NCBI RefSeq assembly: GCF_013409005.1
Contig: NZ_JACBZO010000001.1
Coordinates: 434,001-498,000, forward strand
From: Demequina lutea
GTDB lineage: Bacteria; Actinomycetota; Actinomycetes; Actinomycetales; Demequinaceae
DNA: 64,000 nucleotides
Direction of reading: 5' to 3'
In this document: positions 18,369 through 26,507 of the stretch, one piece after another
How positions within the stretch are numbered: position 1 is the stretch's first letter
Layout of the letters: each line of letters opens with the position of its first letter
Made by a program: the position numbers and the translations under genes
The notes under the pieces: generated by a model
The model's database searches: none
Told to the model about the DNA's origin: nothing
What the model saw: only the letters and a program-made list of their open reading frames with translations

Positions 18369-18983
18369 CTACGCGGCGGGGCTTTCGCGGCTGGCGAGGG
18401 CTTGCTGGTGTCGGTACAGCGTGGCGCGGCTCCATCCGACGAGTCGCGCGGCGTCTTCAGCGGTGCGACCTTTCGCTCGAGCATCAGTGGCGATCGCGAG
18501 TTTGTCGGCGATCACCGCCGGATCGGACAGGGGCCGGCCGAAGCGTGTCCCGTTGTGTCGAGCTGCAGCGATGCCTGCGTTGACGCGCTCGACAATCAGT
18601 TCACGTTCGTACTCGGCGAGGGTGGCGAGCATGTTCAGCATCAGCCGGCCCGTCGACGTCGCCGGATCGATGCCATCGGAGATGGAGCGCACGTGCACAC
18701 CGCGTTCGCGCAACAAGTTCACAGTGTTCAGCACATCAATCAAGGAGCGGCCGAGGCGATCGACTCGCCAGACGACGACGGTGTCACCGGACTGTGCGTG
18801 CTCGAGGAGTTTCTTCATCCCTCGACGCGCGATAGCGGTTTTAGTCCCGGATGTGACATCGGCGAACACGTCTCGTTTTTGAACGCCGGCCGCGACGAGG
18901 GCGTCGAGTTGCAGCTGCGCATCCTGACTCGATGTGCTCACTCGTGTGTATCCAAGAAGTCTCACTCGGCCGTTGTGGCTCAC
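18369..18983 (-). CDS. Serine recombinase (resolvase/invertase family)
   Basis: A 204-residue site-specific recombinase. The catalytic Ser lies in LLGYTRVSTSSQD (near residue 13), with VWRVDRLGRSL (Arg cluster) and AEYERELIVERVNAG (helix E), then a C-terminal Hin-like helix-turn-helix (TAEDAARLVGWSRATLYRHQ). The GTG at 18983 is chosen because the catalytic fold begins there; the frame is open upstream without family character. It probably resolved a transposon whose transposase survives only as the adjacent fragment. The res site may lie in 18984-19150 (inference). Confidence 0.9.
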   Translation of the reverse strand: MSHNGRVRLLGYTRVSTSSQDAQLQLDALVAAGVQKRDVFADVTSGTKTAIARRGMKKLLEHAQSGDTVVVWRVDRLGRSLIDVLNTVNLLRERGVHVRSISDGIDPATSTGRLMLNMLATLAEYERELIVERVNAGIAAARHNGTRFGRPLSDPAVIADKLAIATDARAKGRTAEDAARLVGWSRATLYRHQQALASRESPAA

Positions 18984-19944
18984 AAACCCCCCGCGGTCAC
19001 CACCCTGAGACACTTTGTGATGAGACGTGTTTGTAAGACATACGAAGCCCCTGGGTTGTGCTGAGGAGACAGGGTGCTGGCGGCAACGATTCGGCGTCTC
19101 AGAAAGCTGTTGTTTTTTAAGACGTAGCCGTGTTACCGGTAAGGCACCCTTGCGTGCATTTTCATCGGGCGGGGTAAACGGGCATCCCAGTAATGACGCG
19201 ACCGCGGCAGTTCGATCGGAATGAGCCACGCCCGGTTACCGACCGGCTAGCGGGCAGTCGCGAGGTGCATGCGGCGATTACTCGAACTGCTTGGGTGAGC
19301 AGGTTGTCGAGGTTGTGGTGCGGGTGCCGGACGGTGGTCTGCGGCGGCGGCCTGAACCAAACAGTTGGAGCAAATGACGAGCGCGGCGGTCGCGTAGTCG
19401 TCGCGCTGGGGGGACCACGCGTAGTCTCCGATCTCCGTGCAGCTCGCATCCGCAGGCCGCGACGAGCGGTCGGCCGACCTCGCGCACCAGCCCGTCGTCG
19501 TTGTCAGCCAGGCCGACCCCACGGCCGACCGCAGCGAGGTGCAGCGCACCATGGTGGGCTACACCATTCTCGTCCGTGAGGCCGTCACGATCCCGTCGAC
19601 CCCGCGATGGTCGACGGCGTGCTACACCACGGCGCGCTGCGCCCCGCCACCCGGCGGGCCTGGCTCTCAGCCGGAGCAGCGGTCGCCCACGGCCTTTGAG
19701 CCGGCCCAGCCCGTCCCGAAGCCTCCCCCGTCCCGCATAACCGCAGACCAAGCGATGGCCCGCCCCCTGACGGGGGACGGGCCTAAGTCCAAAAGTTCTT
19801 CACCGTCATGCTTTGCTGGGTGCAGGTGAAGAGCTCCACTCAGTGCACACTCGGGCGCACTGTCGCTTGGATACCAAGATAGCCGCCTCCCTGGCTGATC
19901 CCACCCAGCCTCGCCCGGCGTGGCGATCAAGCTGGAGGTTATGC
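18984..19944. other. About 960 bases of mobile-element debris
   Basis: No intact gene. It includes A/T-richer sequence just upstream of the resolvase that could hold its crossover site, a WhiB-like remnant at 19352-19492 and unassigned high-GC sequence. Confidence 0.5.
19352..19492 (-). pseudogene. Possible WhiB-like fragment
   Basis: One frame reads SCTEIGDYAWSPQRDDYATA followed by ALVICSNCLVQ, matching the spacing Cys-x22-Cys-x2-Cys of WhiB iron-sulfur proteins. The fourth cysteine and the basic tail are missing. It could be a decayed actinobacterial regulator, but the match is short. Confidence 0.35.
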
Positions 19945-20062
19945 CGGGTCGTAGCCCTGGACCACACCCTCGGGGTCGTCCTGGGACAGGTGCAGGTCGC
20001 CCTCAAGAGCAACGAGATCCCCGCCCTGCGCACGGTGATCCAGGGCGCGTTCCTCAATCGTG
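19945..20062 (+). pseudogene. ISAs1-family transposase fragment
   Basis: The plus frame reads VVALDHTLGVVLGQVQVALK then SNEIPALRTVIQ, a well-known stretch of ISAs1 (H-repeat) transposases around a catalytic Asp. Flanking frames are broken and no terminal repeats are visible. Confidence 0.6.
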
Positions 20063-20102
20063 CCGCTCCCGGGTCGCAGCCGTTGGGTCTGCGACAGTTT
20101 CC

Positions 20103-22271
20103 CTAAGCAGCGTGGCTTCGACGGTACTTTGCCGCTAGGACGAGTAGCACGGCACCGACAAGCAATGTTAGGACTCCACCAACGCCCCAAGGCAGAACGT
20201 CGAATCCGGTGGCTGCCAGAACAGGCGCCACCACAGCGGCTGCTGCAACCGTGACCGTGTAGGTCTTCGAGTTTGTCCCGGCACTGTTCGTTGCGGTGAG
20301 CGTGAACGTCGCTGAGCCTGTCGAGGTTGGGGTCCCCGACACCACCCCGGTGGTGGAGTTCAGGGTGAGTCCGGCGGGCAGGGTTCCCGACGACACGGTG
20401 AACGTGATCGGCCCGGCGCCTGCAGCAACGGTTGCGGAATACGGTGTGCCCACTGTCGCGGCAGGAAGCGTGCTGGTCGTGATCGACGGGACCACAGCGG
20501 CGGCTGCAACCGTGACCGTGTAGGTCTTCGAGTTTGTCCCGGCACTATTCGTTGCGGTGAGCGTGAACGTCGCTGAGCCTGTCGAGGTTGGGGTCCCTGA
20601 CACCACCCCGGTCGCCGAATCCAACACCAACCCAGCCGGCAGAGAACCAGAGGACACGGTGAACGTGATCGGACCAGTGCCCGCAGTCACGGTTGCGGAA
20701 TACGGCGTGCCCACTGTCGCGGCAGGAAGCGTGCTGGTCGTGATCGACGGGACCACAGCGGCGGCTGCAACCGCAACCGTGTAGGTCTTCGAGTTTGTCC
20801 CGGCACTATTCGTTGCGGTGAGTGTGAACGTCGCAGAGCCTGTCGAGGTTGGGGTCCCCGACACCACTCCGGTGGTGGAGTTCAGGGTGAGCCCGGCGGG
20901 CAGGGTTCCCGAAGACACGGTGAACGTGATCGGCCCGGTGCCCGCAGTCACGGTTGCGGAATACGGTGTGCCCACTGTCGCGGCAGGAAGCGTGCTGGTC
21001 GTAATAGTCGGGACCACAACTGCTGCCGCTGTGGCGATGGTGTATGCCTTGGAGTCTGTTCCGGCACTATTGGTCGCTGTGATGGTGAATGTCGCAGAAC
21101 CGGTAGCAGTCGGGGTCCCTGACACCACCCCGGTGGTGGAGTTCAGGGTGAGCCCGGCGGGCAGGGTTCCCGACGACACGGTGAACGTGATCGGCTCGGT
21201 GCCCGCAGTAACGGTTGCGGAATACGGCGTGCCCACTGTCGCGGCAGGAAGCGTGCTGGTCGTGATCGACGGGGCCACAGCCACCGAAATGACCGACACC
21301 GTATTGCCGCTCGCGTTGGTGACGTAGACGGTGTTCGTGGTCGCATTCACCGCAACCCCATACGGGAGAGAGCCCACAGGGATGGTGGAGGTCACCACGC
21401 CCGTCGCCCCATCGATCACCGACACCGAATTGCTACCGGAGTTGGTGACGTAGACGGTGTTCGTGGTCGCATTCACCGCCACCCAGAACGGGGAGGAGCC
21501 CACAGGGATGGTGGAGGTCACCACGCCCGTCGCCCCATCGATCACCGACACCGAATTGCTACCGAGGTTGGTGACGTAGACGGTGTTCGTGGTCGCATTC
21601 ACCGCCACCGCATACGGGGAGGAGCCCACAGTGATGGTGGAGGTCACCACGCCCGTCGCCCCATCGATCACCGACACCGAATTGCCAACTTCGTTGCCGA
21701 CGTAGACGGTGTTCGTGGTCGCATTCACCGCCACCCCGGACGGGTTGGAGCCCACAGTGATGGTGGAGGTCACCACGCCCGTCGCCCCATCGATCACCGA
21801 CACCGACACCGAACTGCCACCGTTGTTGGCGACGTAGACGGTGTTCGTGGTCGCATTCACCGCCACCGCATACGGGGAGGAGCCCACAGGGATGGTGGAG
21901 GTCACCACGCCCGTCGCCCCATCGATCACCGACACCGAATTGCCACCGTTGTTGGTGACGTAGACGGTGTTCGTGGTCGCATTCACCGCCACCGCGGACG
22001 GGTAGGAGCCCACAGGGATGGTGGAGGTCACCACGCCCGTCGCCCCATCGATCACCGACACCGAATTGCCACCGTCGTTGACGACGTAGACGGTGTTCGT
22101 GGTCGCATTCACCGCCGCCCCCTCCGGGTAGGAGCCCACAGGGATGGTGGAGGTCACCTGATAGGTCGACGTTGCCGCTTGCGCGGTCAGCGGAGCGAGG
22201 GTGGCCAGGACCAAACCACTCGCGAGTGCGAGCGCTACCCGTGCCAGATGTGACCGCGTGTGAGTTCTCAT
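20103..22271 (-). CDS. Surface protein: seven-bladed YVTN propeller, four Ig-like repeats, sortase-type C-terminus
   Basis: A 722-residue exported protein. The signal peptide ([16 protein letters not shown]) is followed by seven 42-residue repeats of the type [20 protein letters not shown], enough for one closed propeller. Four repeats of about 87 residues ([18 protein letters not shown] ... [18 protein letters not shown]) match the putative Ig (He_PIG) family. The C-terminus is a cell-wall sorting signal: LAATG, a hydrophobic helix and RRSHAA, as for class E sortase substrates. ATG 22271 follows CAGGAG. Probably a cell-surface adhesin. Repeat units are nearly identical at DNA level, so copy number is likely variable. 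Confidence 0.88.
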   Translation of the reverse strand: MRTHTRSHLARVALALASGLVLATLAPLTAQAATSTYQVTSTIPVGSYPEGAAVNATTNTVYVVNDGGNSVSVIDGATGVVTSTIPVGSYPSAVAVNATTNTVYVTNNGGNSVSVIDGATGVVTSTIPVGSSPYAVAVNATTNTVYVANNGGSSVSVSVIDGATGVVTSTITVGSNPSGVAVNATTNTVYVGNEVGNSVSVIDGATGVVTSTITVGSSPYAVAVNATTNTVYVTNLGSNSVSVIDGATGVVTSTIPVGSSPFWVAVNATTNTVYVTNSGSNSVSVIDGATGVVTSTIPVGSLPYGVAVNATTNTVYVTNASGNTVSVISVAVAPSITTSTLPAATVGTPYSATVTAGTEPITFTVSSGTLPAGLTLNSTTGVVSGTPTATGSATFTITATNSAGTDSKAYTIATAAAVVVPTITTSTLPAATVGTPYSATVTAGTGPITFTVSSGTLPAGLTLNSTTGVVSGTPTSTGSATFTLTATNSAGTNSKTYTVAVAAAAVVPSITTSTLPAATVGTPYSATVTAGTGPITFTVSSGSLPAGLVLDSATGVVSGTPTSTGSATFTLTATNSAGTNSKTYTVTVAAAAVVPSITTSTLPAATVGTPYSATVAAGAGPITFTVSSGTLPAGLTLNSTTGVVSGTPTSTGSATFTLTATNSAGTNSKTYTVTVAAAAVVAPVLAATGFDVLPWGVGGVLTLLVGAVLLVLAAKYRRSHAA

Positions 22272-23472
22272 CGTGCTCCTGAGTAGTGGTTGTAGGCAGA
22301 GGAGGTGACTGCAGACCGATCGCTCGCCCAACGGAGGTGCTAAACCACTTGCAGGCTAGCAGAGAAAGCGAGGTTGTCCCCGGGGGGCTACAACCATTCC
22401 CACCGCCATACTGGGCTCGGGTTGAATACGCCTGCTGATGTCCATCACGGCCTCGCGGCCGGCAAGGCGGGAGACCGGCTTCGCGGTCCTTGCCCAGGCG
22501 AGACTGGAGACCCCGGAGTGTTTTGCCACGGTCAGGGATCCGAAGATTCTGGCGTTGCCGGGACCGGCATGGATCAACAGGTCGGTCGAGGTTCTGGTCG
22601 TCGTGGAAGGGGTGGCGCAACTAGCTGCGTAAACTCACGCTGGCCTCAATCACCTTGACAAATTCCGGCCAAGTTGTCAGCGGGGGGCAGGGGTAAGGTG
22701 CGCTTCGACGTCGATGAGTATCACGTTGCGCTTCTTGATCGGCTCTTCAAGGTGACCCACAACGGCGCGGAAGAGAAGGCCGTCTTCGGGGTCGGCAGGA
22801 AGCTCCTGGCGAATATGATTACGCCTCCGAGTTGAGGCCGATCAGCCAGACTTGCCGGAGTGCCCTCACAACTCGCACCCTGGGCTGGCGGCCGCACGTC
22901 GGTGACTTTGCGATCCCGACCTTGCTGGGCCATCTGCGATAGAGCAGAGTCCCTGGCGCACCAAACGAACCGCGCCGCCGCTGCCGACGTACATGTCTAG
23001 AAGCGGTGCCAGGTGCCCTTCTTTGGTGGTCGGGCCTCTGCCCGGAGATCGCCACCGGGTGCGGCCAATACACCCTCGATTGCGATGAACTCCGTTACTG
23101 CGTAGGGGGCGAAGCCCTCCTTGGGCGCACTGTGCAGTCGGTGCGTAACGGGTGCGTAGACAGTGAGTAGGTCGCCGGGGGTGCACGTTGCGGGCTGGCG
23201 CGTCGGCGCTATCGTGGAGACATCCTCGGGGGGCGTCGTCAGGCTCCTCAGAAAGCCGGGCAGACCCGCACCCCCCTCGCGGGGCGCCCCGGCGACGCCC
23301 CCGAGGATCCTGACCTGGCTCCCGACGGTCCTTTTGGTCGCCGTCGGCTGCACCCCTTCACCGACGGCAGCATGCGGCTCTACATGCCAATGGCACGAGC
23401 TTCGTCGATTCGAGACCAACTCCGCGCAAGTTGATAGCCTGGCAGACTCGCACGAGGTCCCAACTGAACTGA
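22272..23472. other. About 1.2 kb without an intact gene
   Basis: Short protein-like fragments remain, for example a plus-strand frame ending at 22836 (KVRFDVDEYHVALLDRLFKV) and a minus-strand one near 23000-23170 (PVTHRLHSAPKEGFAPYAVT). I cannot assign either. This looks like decayed mobile DNA. Confidence 0.5.
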
Positions 23473-23550
23473 AGAAGAGGCCCCCGCCCCCTGTCATGAG
23501 ACAGGAGAGCGGGGGTCTTCATTTCGAGCATGCCACTCAGCTTGGGTAGA
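23473..23550 (+). repeat. 78-bp direct repeat with terminator-like hairpin, copy A
   Basis: Nearly identical to 24985-25063. It contains nested stems: CCCCCGC (23481-23487) with GCGGGGG (23509-23515), and CCTGTC/GACAGG around loop ATGA, then a T-rich TCTTCATTT and a conserved tail TTTCGAGCATG. The two copies bracket the nucleotidyltransferase module. Confidence 0.85.
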
Positions 23551-23621
23551 CCTTTGTTCTCTCGCGCCAGATCCCACAATAGTAGGCGGCCGCCAACTAT
23601 AGTTGGGAGCGGAGGTGGCAG

Positions 23622-24245
23622 ATGCAACTACAAAGTCCGTTCGCGGTGGTGACTCCGACACTAGAGGGGGAGATCCTTCCAGTGCTCGCTCGAGTCGAGT
23701 CGAGCCTTACCGTTGGCCAGATACGGTCACTGCTTCCGCATCGCTCGGATGAGGGGATCAGGAAGGCGCTGCATCGACTGAGCGCGCAGGGCATCGTGAA
23801 CTCGGAGCACGTGGGTGACGTCGTCGGCCACAGGTTGAATCGACGCCATCTTGCAGCACCGCACGTGGTCGCGATCGCGCGTCTGCGCGACACGCTGATC
23901 GAACGCATGCAAGAGAGCCTCAAGGTCTGGCCGACACCGCCGCGGTGGGCTGCATTGTTTGGTTCGGCCGCCCGTGGTGAGATGCGCGTGGATTCCGACA
24001 TCGACCTGTTCATGGTCGATCCCGGGGTCGATGCTGAGCTGTGGGAGATGTGGACCAGTGCATTCGCAGCCGACGTGTCCGCCTGGACAGGGAACGACCT
24101 GCGCATACTCAGCCTCACAGAAGAAGAGGTGCGACTTGGCGCGGCCAAGCGAGACCCGATCATCGAGTCGCTGCTCGCTGACGCGCTCGTGGTGTCCGGG
24201 CCGACGGATTGGCTGCGTCGTACGGTGAGGAGTGCTCGACGATGA
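23622..24245 (+). CDS. Nucleotidyltransferase with N-terminal winged helix (MNT-type)
   Basis: A 207-residue protein. Residues 1-80 form a winged-helix-like region (LTVGQIRSLLPHRSDEGIRK); residues 105-190 are a minimal nucleotidyltransferase with WAALFGSAARGEM and the catalytic DSDIDLF (GSxARGE, DxD), the polymerase-beta superfamily signature. It overlaps the next gene by four bases (ATGA). Such pairs with HEPN-like helical proteins act as toxin-antitoxin or defence modules, in which the nucleotidyltransferase usually AMPylates the HEPN partner; the extra DNA-binding part suggests autoregulation (inference). Confidence 0.85.
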   Translation: MQLQSPFAVVTPTLEGEILPVLARVESSLTVGQIRSLLPHRSDEGIRKALHRLSAQGIVNSEHVGDVVGHRLNRRHLAAPHVVAIARLRDTLIERMQESLKVWPTPPRWAALFGSAARGEMRVDSDIDLFMVDPGVDAELWEMWTSAFAADVSAWTGNDLRILSLTEEEVRLGAAKRDPIIESLLADALVVSGPTDWLRRTVRSARR

Positions 24246-24634
24246 TGCCCCGAACAGTGCGCGCCAACGCCGCTGCGAAGGCCGGCCGAATGGCGGTCGC
24301 CTTGCAGTTCTACGAGGCCGCGGAGATGGTGCGGGAGCTCGCTGACGACGCCGAGGACGTGACGAACGCGTATGTGACGCTGTGCGTCCACGCGGGCATC
24401 GCAGCTGCCGACGTTCGCTGCGCTGCGGCGCTCGGCGAGTATGCGCGGGGCGAGAGCCACGTGGAGGCCGTCGGCCTTCTGGTCAGGGTCGACAAGACGG
24501 CGGCGAACCATCTGGACGCCTTGCTCAAACTCAAGACGGTCGCTGGTTACGGAACGACCACGATCAGCGCTGATCGCGTTCGACGCGCTACGCGCGCAAT
24601 GGAGTTTCTCGTCGAGTCGGCGCGCGCCGTGTGA
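24242..24634 (+). CDS. HEPN-like helical partner of the nucleotidyltransferase
   Basis: A 130-residue all-helical protein that starts inside the stop of the nucleotidyltransferase gene (ATGATG). It reads VTLCVHAGIAAADVRCAAAL, then GESHVEAVGLLVRV and LLKLKTVAGYG, a layout known in HEPN partners of minimal nucleotidyltransferases. The canonical R-x4-6-H RNase motif is not clearly present (RGESH has only three residues between), so it may be a non-nuclease version. A strong terminator follows 31 bases later. HEPN assignment rests on context and helical pattern. Confidence 0.65.
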   Translation: MMPRTVRANAAAKAGRMAVALQFYEAAEMVRELADDAEDVTNAYVTLCVHAGIAAADVRCAAALGEYARGESHVEAVGLLVRVDKTAANHLDALLKLKTVAGYGTTTISADRVRRATRAMEFLVESARAV

Positions 24635-24665
24635 AGCGCGCTGTAGGTAGGCGCGACAAAGACAA

Positions 24666-24707
24666 AACCCCCGCCGCGGCGCTCGTGAGAGCAACCGCGA
24701 CGGGGTT
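24666..24707 (+). terminator. Terminator after the nucleotidyltransferase/HEPN pair
   Basis: AACCCC-C-G plus CGCGG pairs with CCGCG-A-CGGGGTT around an inner GCTC-gtga-GAGC hairpin, followed by GTTGTTG. It can serve both the plus-strand pair and the minus-strand small gene at 24732. Confidence 0.75.
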
Positions 24708-24731
24708 GTTGCGGCGAGGGGAGGGCGCCAT

Positions 24732-24848
24732 TCACCACGACCCAGGGCCGTGGAGGGGGCACGCTCGTTGGCCGCTCCACCCGCAAGAGGTGCAGCCGTC
24801 GCCGGCGCAGATGATGCAAGTGCGCTCGTCGCAGAGGCATTCGTCCAT
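24732..24848 (-). CDS. Cysteine-rich 38-residue protein, metallothionein-like
   Basis: ATG at 24848 to TGA at 24732, 38 residues, seven of them cysteine: MDECLCDERTCIIC, then AGDGCTSCGW, then ACPLHGPGSW. The CxC, CxxC and CxxC pairs with one His resemble actinobacterial metallothioneins or a compact zinc knuckle. A purine-rich GAGAGAAGAG lies upstream as a possible ribosome site. It points away from the nucleotidyltransferase pair and shares its terminator. In a metal-resistance island a small Cu/Zn-binding peptide would make sense, but the ORF is short and untested. Confidence 0.5.
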   Translation of the reverse strand: MDECLCDERTCIICAGDGCTSCGWSGQRACPLHGPGSW

Positions 24849-24984
24849 GGTGGGTGCTCTTCTCTCTCGGTGGTGATCGTCACGGAGCGGGACGCCCCTG
24901 CTCCTTCACGGAAATCCTCGGTCGCCGCAATGCAGCGACCCGCATGTCATTTCGCGCCTTCGGCGTCGTTACCGTCTCGAGCAA

Positions 24985-25063
24985 AAGAAGAGCCCCCGCC
25001 CCCTGTCATGAGACAGGAGATCGGGGGGTCTTTGTTTCGAGCATGTCACTCAGTTCGGGTAGA
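24985..25063 (+). repeat. 78-bp direct repeat with terminator-like hairpin, copy B
   Basis: Same nested CCCCCG and CCTGTC/GACAGG stems as copy A at 23473, followed by TCTTTGTTT and the conserved TTTCGAGCATG tail. Differences are a few substitutions and single-base indels. Confidence 0.85.
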
Positions 25064-25673
25064 TCGCAGCAAACGCAGAGTGCTCAGCGGACCAAACACC
25101 ACCTGAAGATCCACCGCCACTCATCGTTGAAGCTCACACACTCGCGTGCTCCACATCAACCAGCTCGAGGCCATCACCGATGACGTCACCTGATACCGCC
25201 ACCACACGGCAACAGAATCCCGCCATTCACCATTGAAAGCCACACATCTGTCGATCTGACATTCCGGCCTCACGCCACAAACGGTCGGTTGTGGCGTCTC
25301 GGAGACGGCTCCTTTCCCCGCTGTGGGTTTTGACGCTCTTTGGCGGTGTTCTGTGGTCGCTCCGTGTCGCCAGTTGCCGACGATGAGGATGCTCGCGGCG
25401 GCCTCGATGATGGCCTCGAGCTGGTTGATATTGAGCACGTGCCAGCTCTCGCTCGCGCCCCGGCCCTATGCCCGAAGGGTGACTCGTGCAGGCGACTTCG
25501 GACAACCGTGCAGGCGACTTCGAGAACTGACACTTACGGGCAAATTCGCCGGGAGGGGCAACAGGGCAACAGTGGCATCGCTGTAGTCCGGCGGTCTCAG
25601 TTGCGCCGGTGACCACCGCCGCGGCCAGGTATACCGTGACGACGATGGCGATGCCTTTCACGGTGGCGCGAGG
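25064..25673. other. 610 bases without a gene; contains a 31-bp inverted repeat and IS-like ends
   Basis: 25146-25176 and the complement of 25408-25438 share 29 of 31 bases (ATCAACCAGCTCGAGGCCAT core). Two copies of a motif of the form CCGCCAYTCAYC-N-TTGAA lie at about 25114 and 25218, with a third at 28075; they look like ends of an insertion element. No transposase remains. Confidence 0.55.
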
Positions 25674-26105
25674 TTACCCATCGAGCATGCTGGGGGGTAC
25701 TGCGACACCTGTACGAGCGATGATGTGGCAGAACTCGGTGTCGGTGCAGTCGACCGGATCAAGCCGATCACTACGGCTAATGAGGTCTTCCAGTTCCTTT
25801 CCGAGGGCCGCGAGTTCGTCTTGTCGCGTCCGGACCTCGCGGAGTTTGGTCGAGAGAAGATCGCGGACGTGGGTGCAGGGCGTGACGCCCTCGCCGCGCA
25901 TGTCGAGAATGGTGGCGATCTCGACCAGGGTGAGGCTGGCGCCTTGTCCAGCTCGGATGAACTGGAGTCGGGTGACGATCGAGGGGTCGTAGTTGCGGTA
26001 GCCGTTCGGATCGCGTCGAGGTTGCGGGAGCAGACCCTTGCGTTCGTAGAACCGGATCGTCTGGGTATCAAGACTTGTGGCGGCGGCGACTTCTCCAATG
26101 TGCAT
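25674..26105 (-). CDS. MerR-family metal-responsive regulator
   Basis: A 143-residue MerR-type activator: N-terminal winged helix (HIGEVAAATSLDTQTIRFYE, RRDPNGYRNYD), a dimerisation helix, and a C-terminal metal site. Cysteines occur at about 79 (TPCTHVRD) and in VDCTDTEFCHI near 117-123, the three-cysteine pattern of MerR, ZntR and CadR-like proteins rather than the CueR pattern. It is divergent from the 26163/26508 genes across a promoter with a 20-base spacer, which it should activate. The metal cannot be read; mercury, cadmium, zinc and lead are all possible. Confidence 0.9.
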   Translation of the reverse strand: MHIGEVAAATSLDTQTIRFYERKGLLPQPRRDPNGYRNYDPSIVTRLQFIRAGQGASLTLVEIATILDMRGEGVTPCTHVRDLLSTKLREVRTRQDELAALGKELEDLISRSDRLDPVDCTDTEFCHIIARTGVAVPPSMLDG

Positions 26106-26123
26106 GTCCTCGATGGTACGCGC

Positions 26124-26155
26124 TTGACCTTATACCTAGGATCAAGGTTTACAGT
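26124..26155 (+). promoter_or_regulatory. MerR-type divergent promoter
   Basis: TTGACC (26124-26129) and TACAGT (26150-26155) are 20 bases apart, with an imperfect dyad ACCTT ... AAGGT between. The site starts 18 bases from the merR-like start codon and seven bases before the plus-strand ATG, so the plus-strand transcript must be nearly leaderless. Confidence 0.8.
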
Positions 26156-26162
26156 GACTCCT

Positions 26163-26462
26163 ATGGACGTGACCCTGCTCTACTTCGAAGGGTGCCCGAA
26201 CTGGAAGATTGCGGACGAGCGCTTGCGCCTGGTCGCGGTCGAACGTCCGGACATCACCGTGAGACACCAGGTGGTCGATACCCCCGAGCAGGCCGACCGT
26301 GTCGGATTCCTCGGTTCGCCGAGCATCCAGGTCGACGGTGTCGACGTGTTCGCCGCGCCCGGTTCGCAGGTAGGCCTGATGTGCCGTCTGTATCCGACAC
26401 CGGACGGATACCAGGGTGCGCCGACGCTTGACCAGCTCCGCACGGTCCTCGCCGATGCGTGA
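26163..26462 (+). CDS. Small thioredoxin-fold protein of a metal operon
   Basis: A 99-residue protein beginning MDVTLLYFEGCPNW, the first strand and active-site turn of a thioredoxin fold, with FLGSPSIQVDGVDVF as the cis-proline segment and CRLYP later. The usual CPxC is reduced to CPNW, so it has a single active-site cysteine. Relatives occur beside MerR regulators and mercuric reductase-like genes. It is the first gene after the MerR-type promoter; 45 bases separate it from the oxidoreductase. Its role may be metal or thiol capture rather than redox catalysis (inference). Confidence 0.7.
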   Translation: MDVTLLYFEGCPNWKIADERLRLVAVERPDITVRHQVVDTPEQADRVGFLGSPSIQVDGVDVFAAPGSQVGLMCRLYPTPDGYQGAPTLDQLRTVLADA

Positions 26463-26507
26463 CCTGGGCGCGACCTTCGCGCCGACTTTATTGTGGGAGG
26501 ACCATTT

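Noticed and set aside
20296..22160. CRISPR-like or satellite repeat array
   Set aside because: The regular repeats are 126 and 261 bases, in frame, and encode propeller blades and Ig-like domains of one exported protein.
23597..24883. 428-residue minus-strand frame
   Set aside because: It is antisense to the nucleotidyltransferase/HEPN pair, which carries clear motifs and an ATGA overlap; the minus frame is Arg/Ser-rich and featureless.
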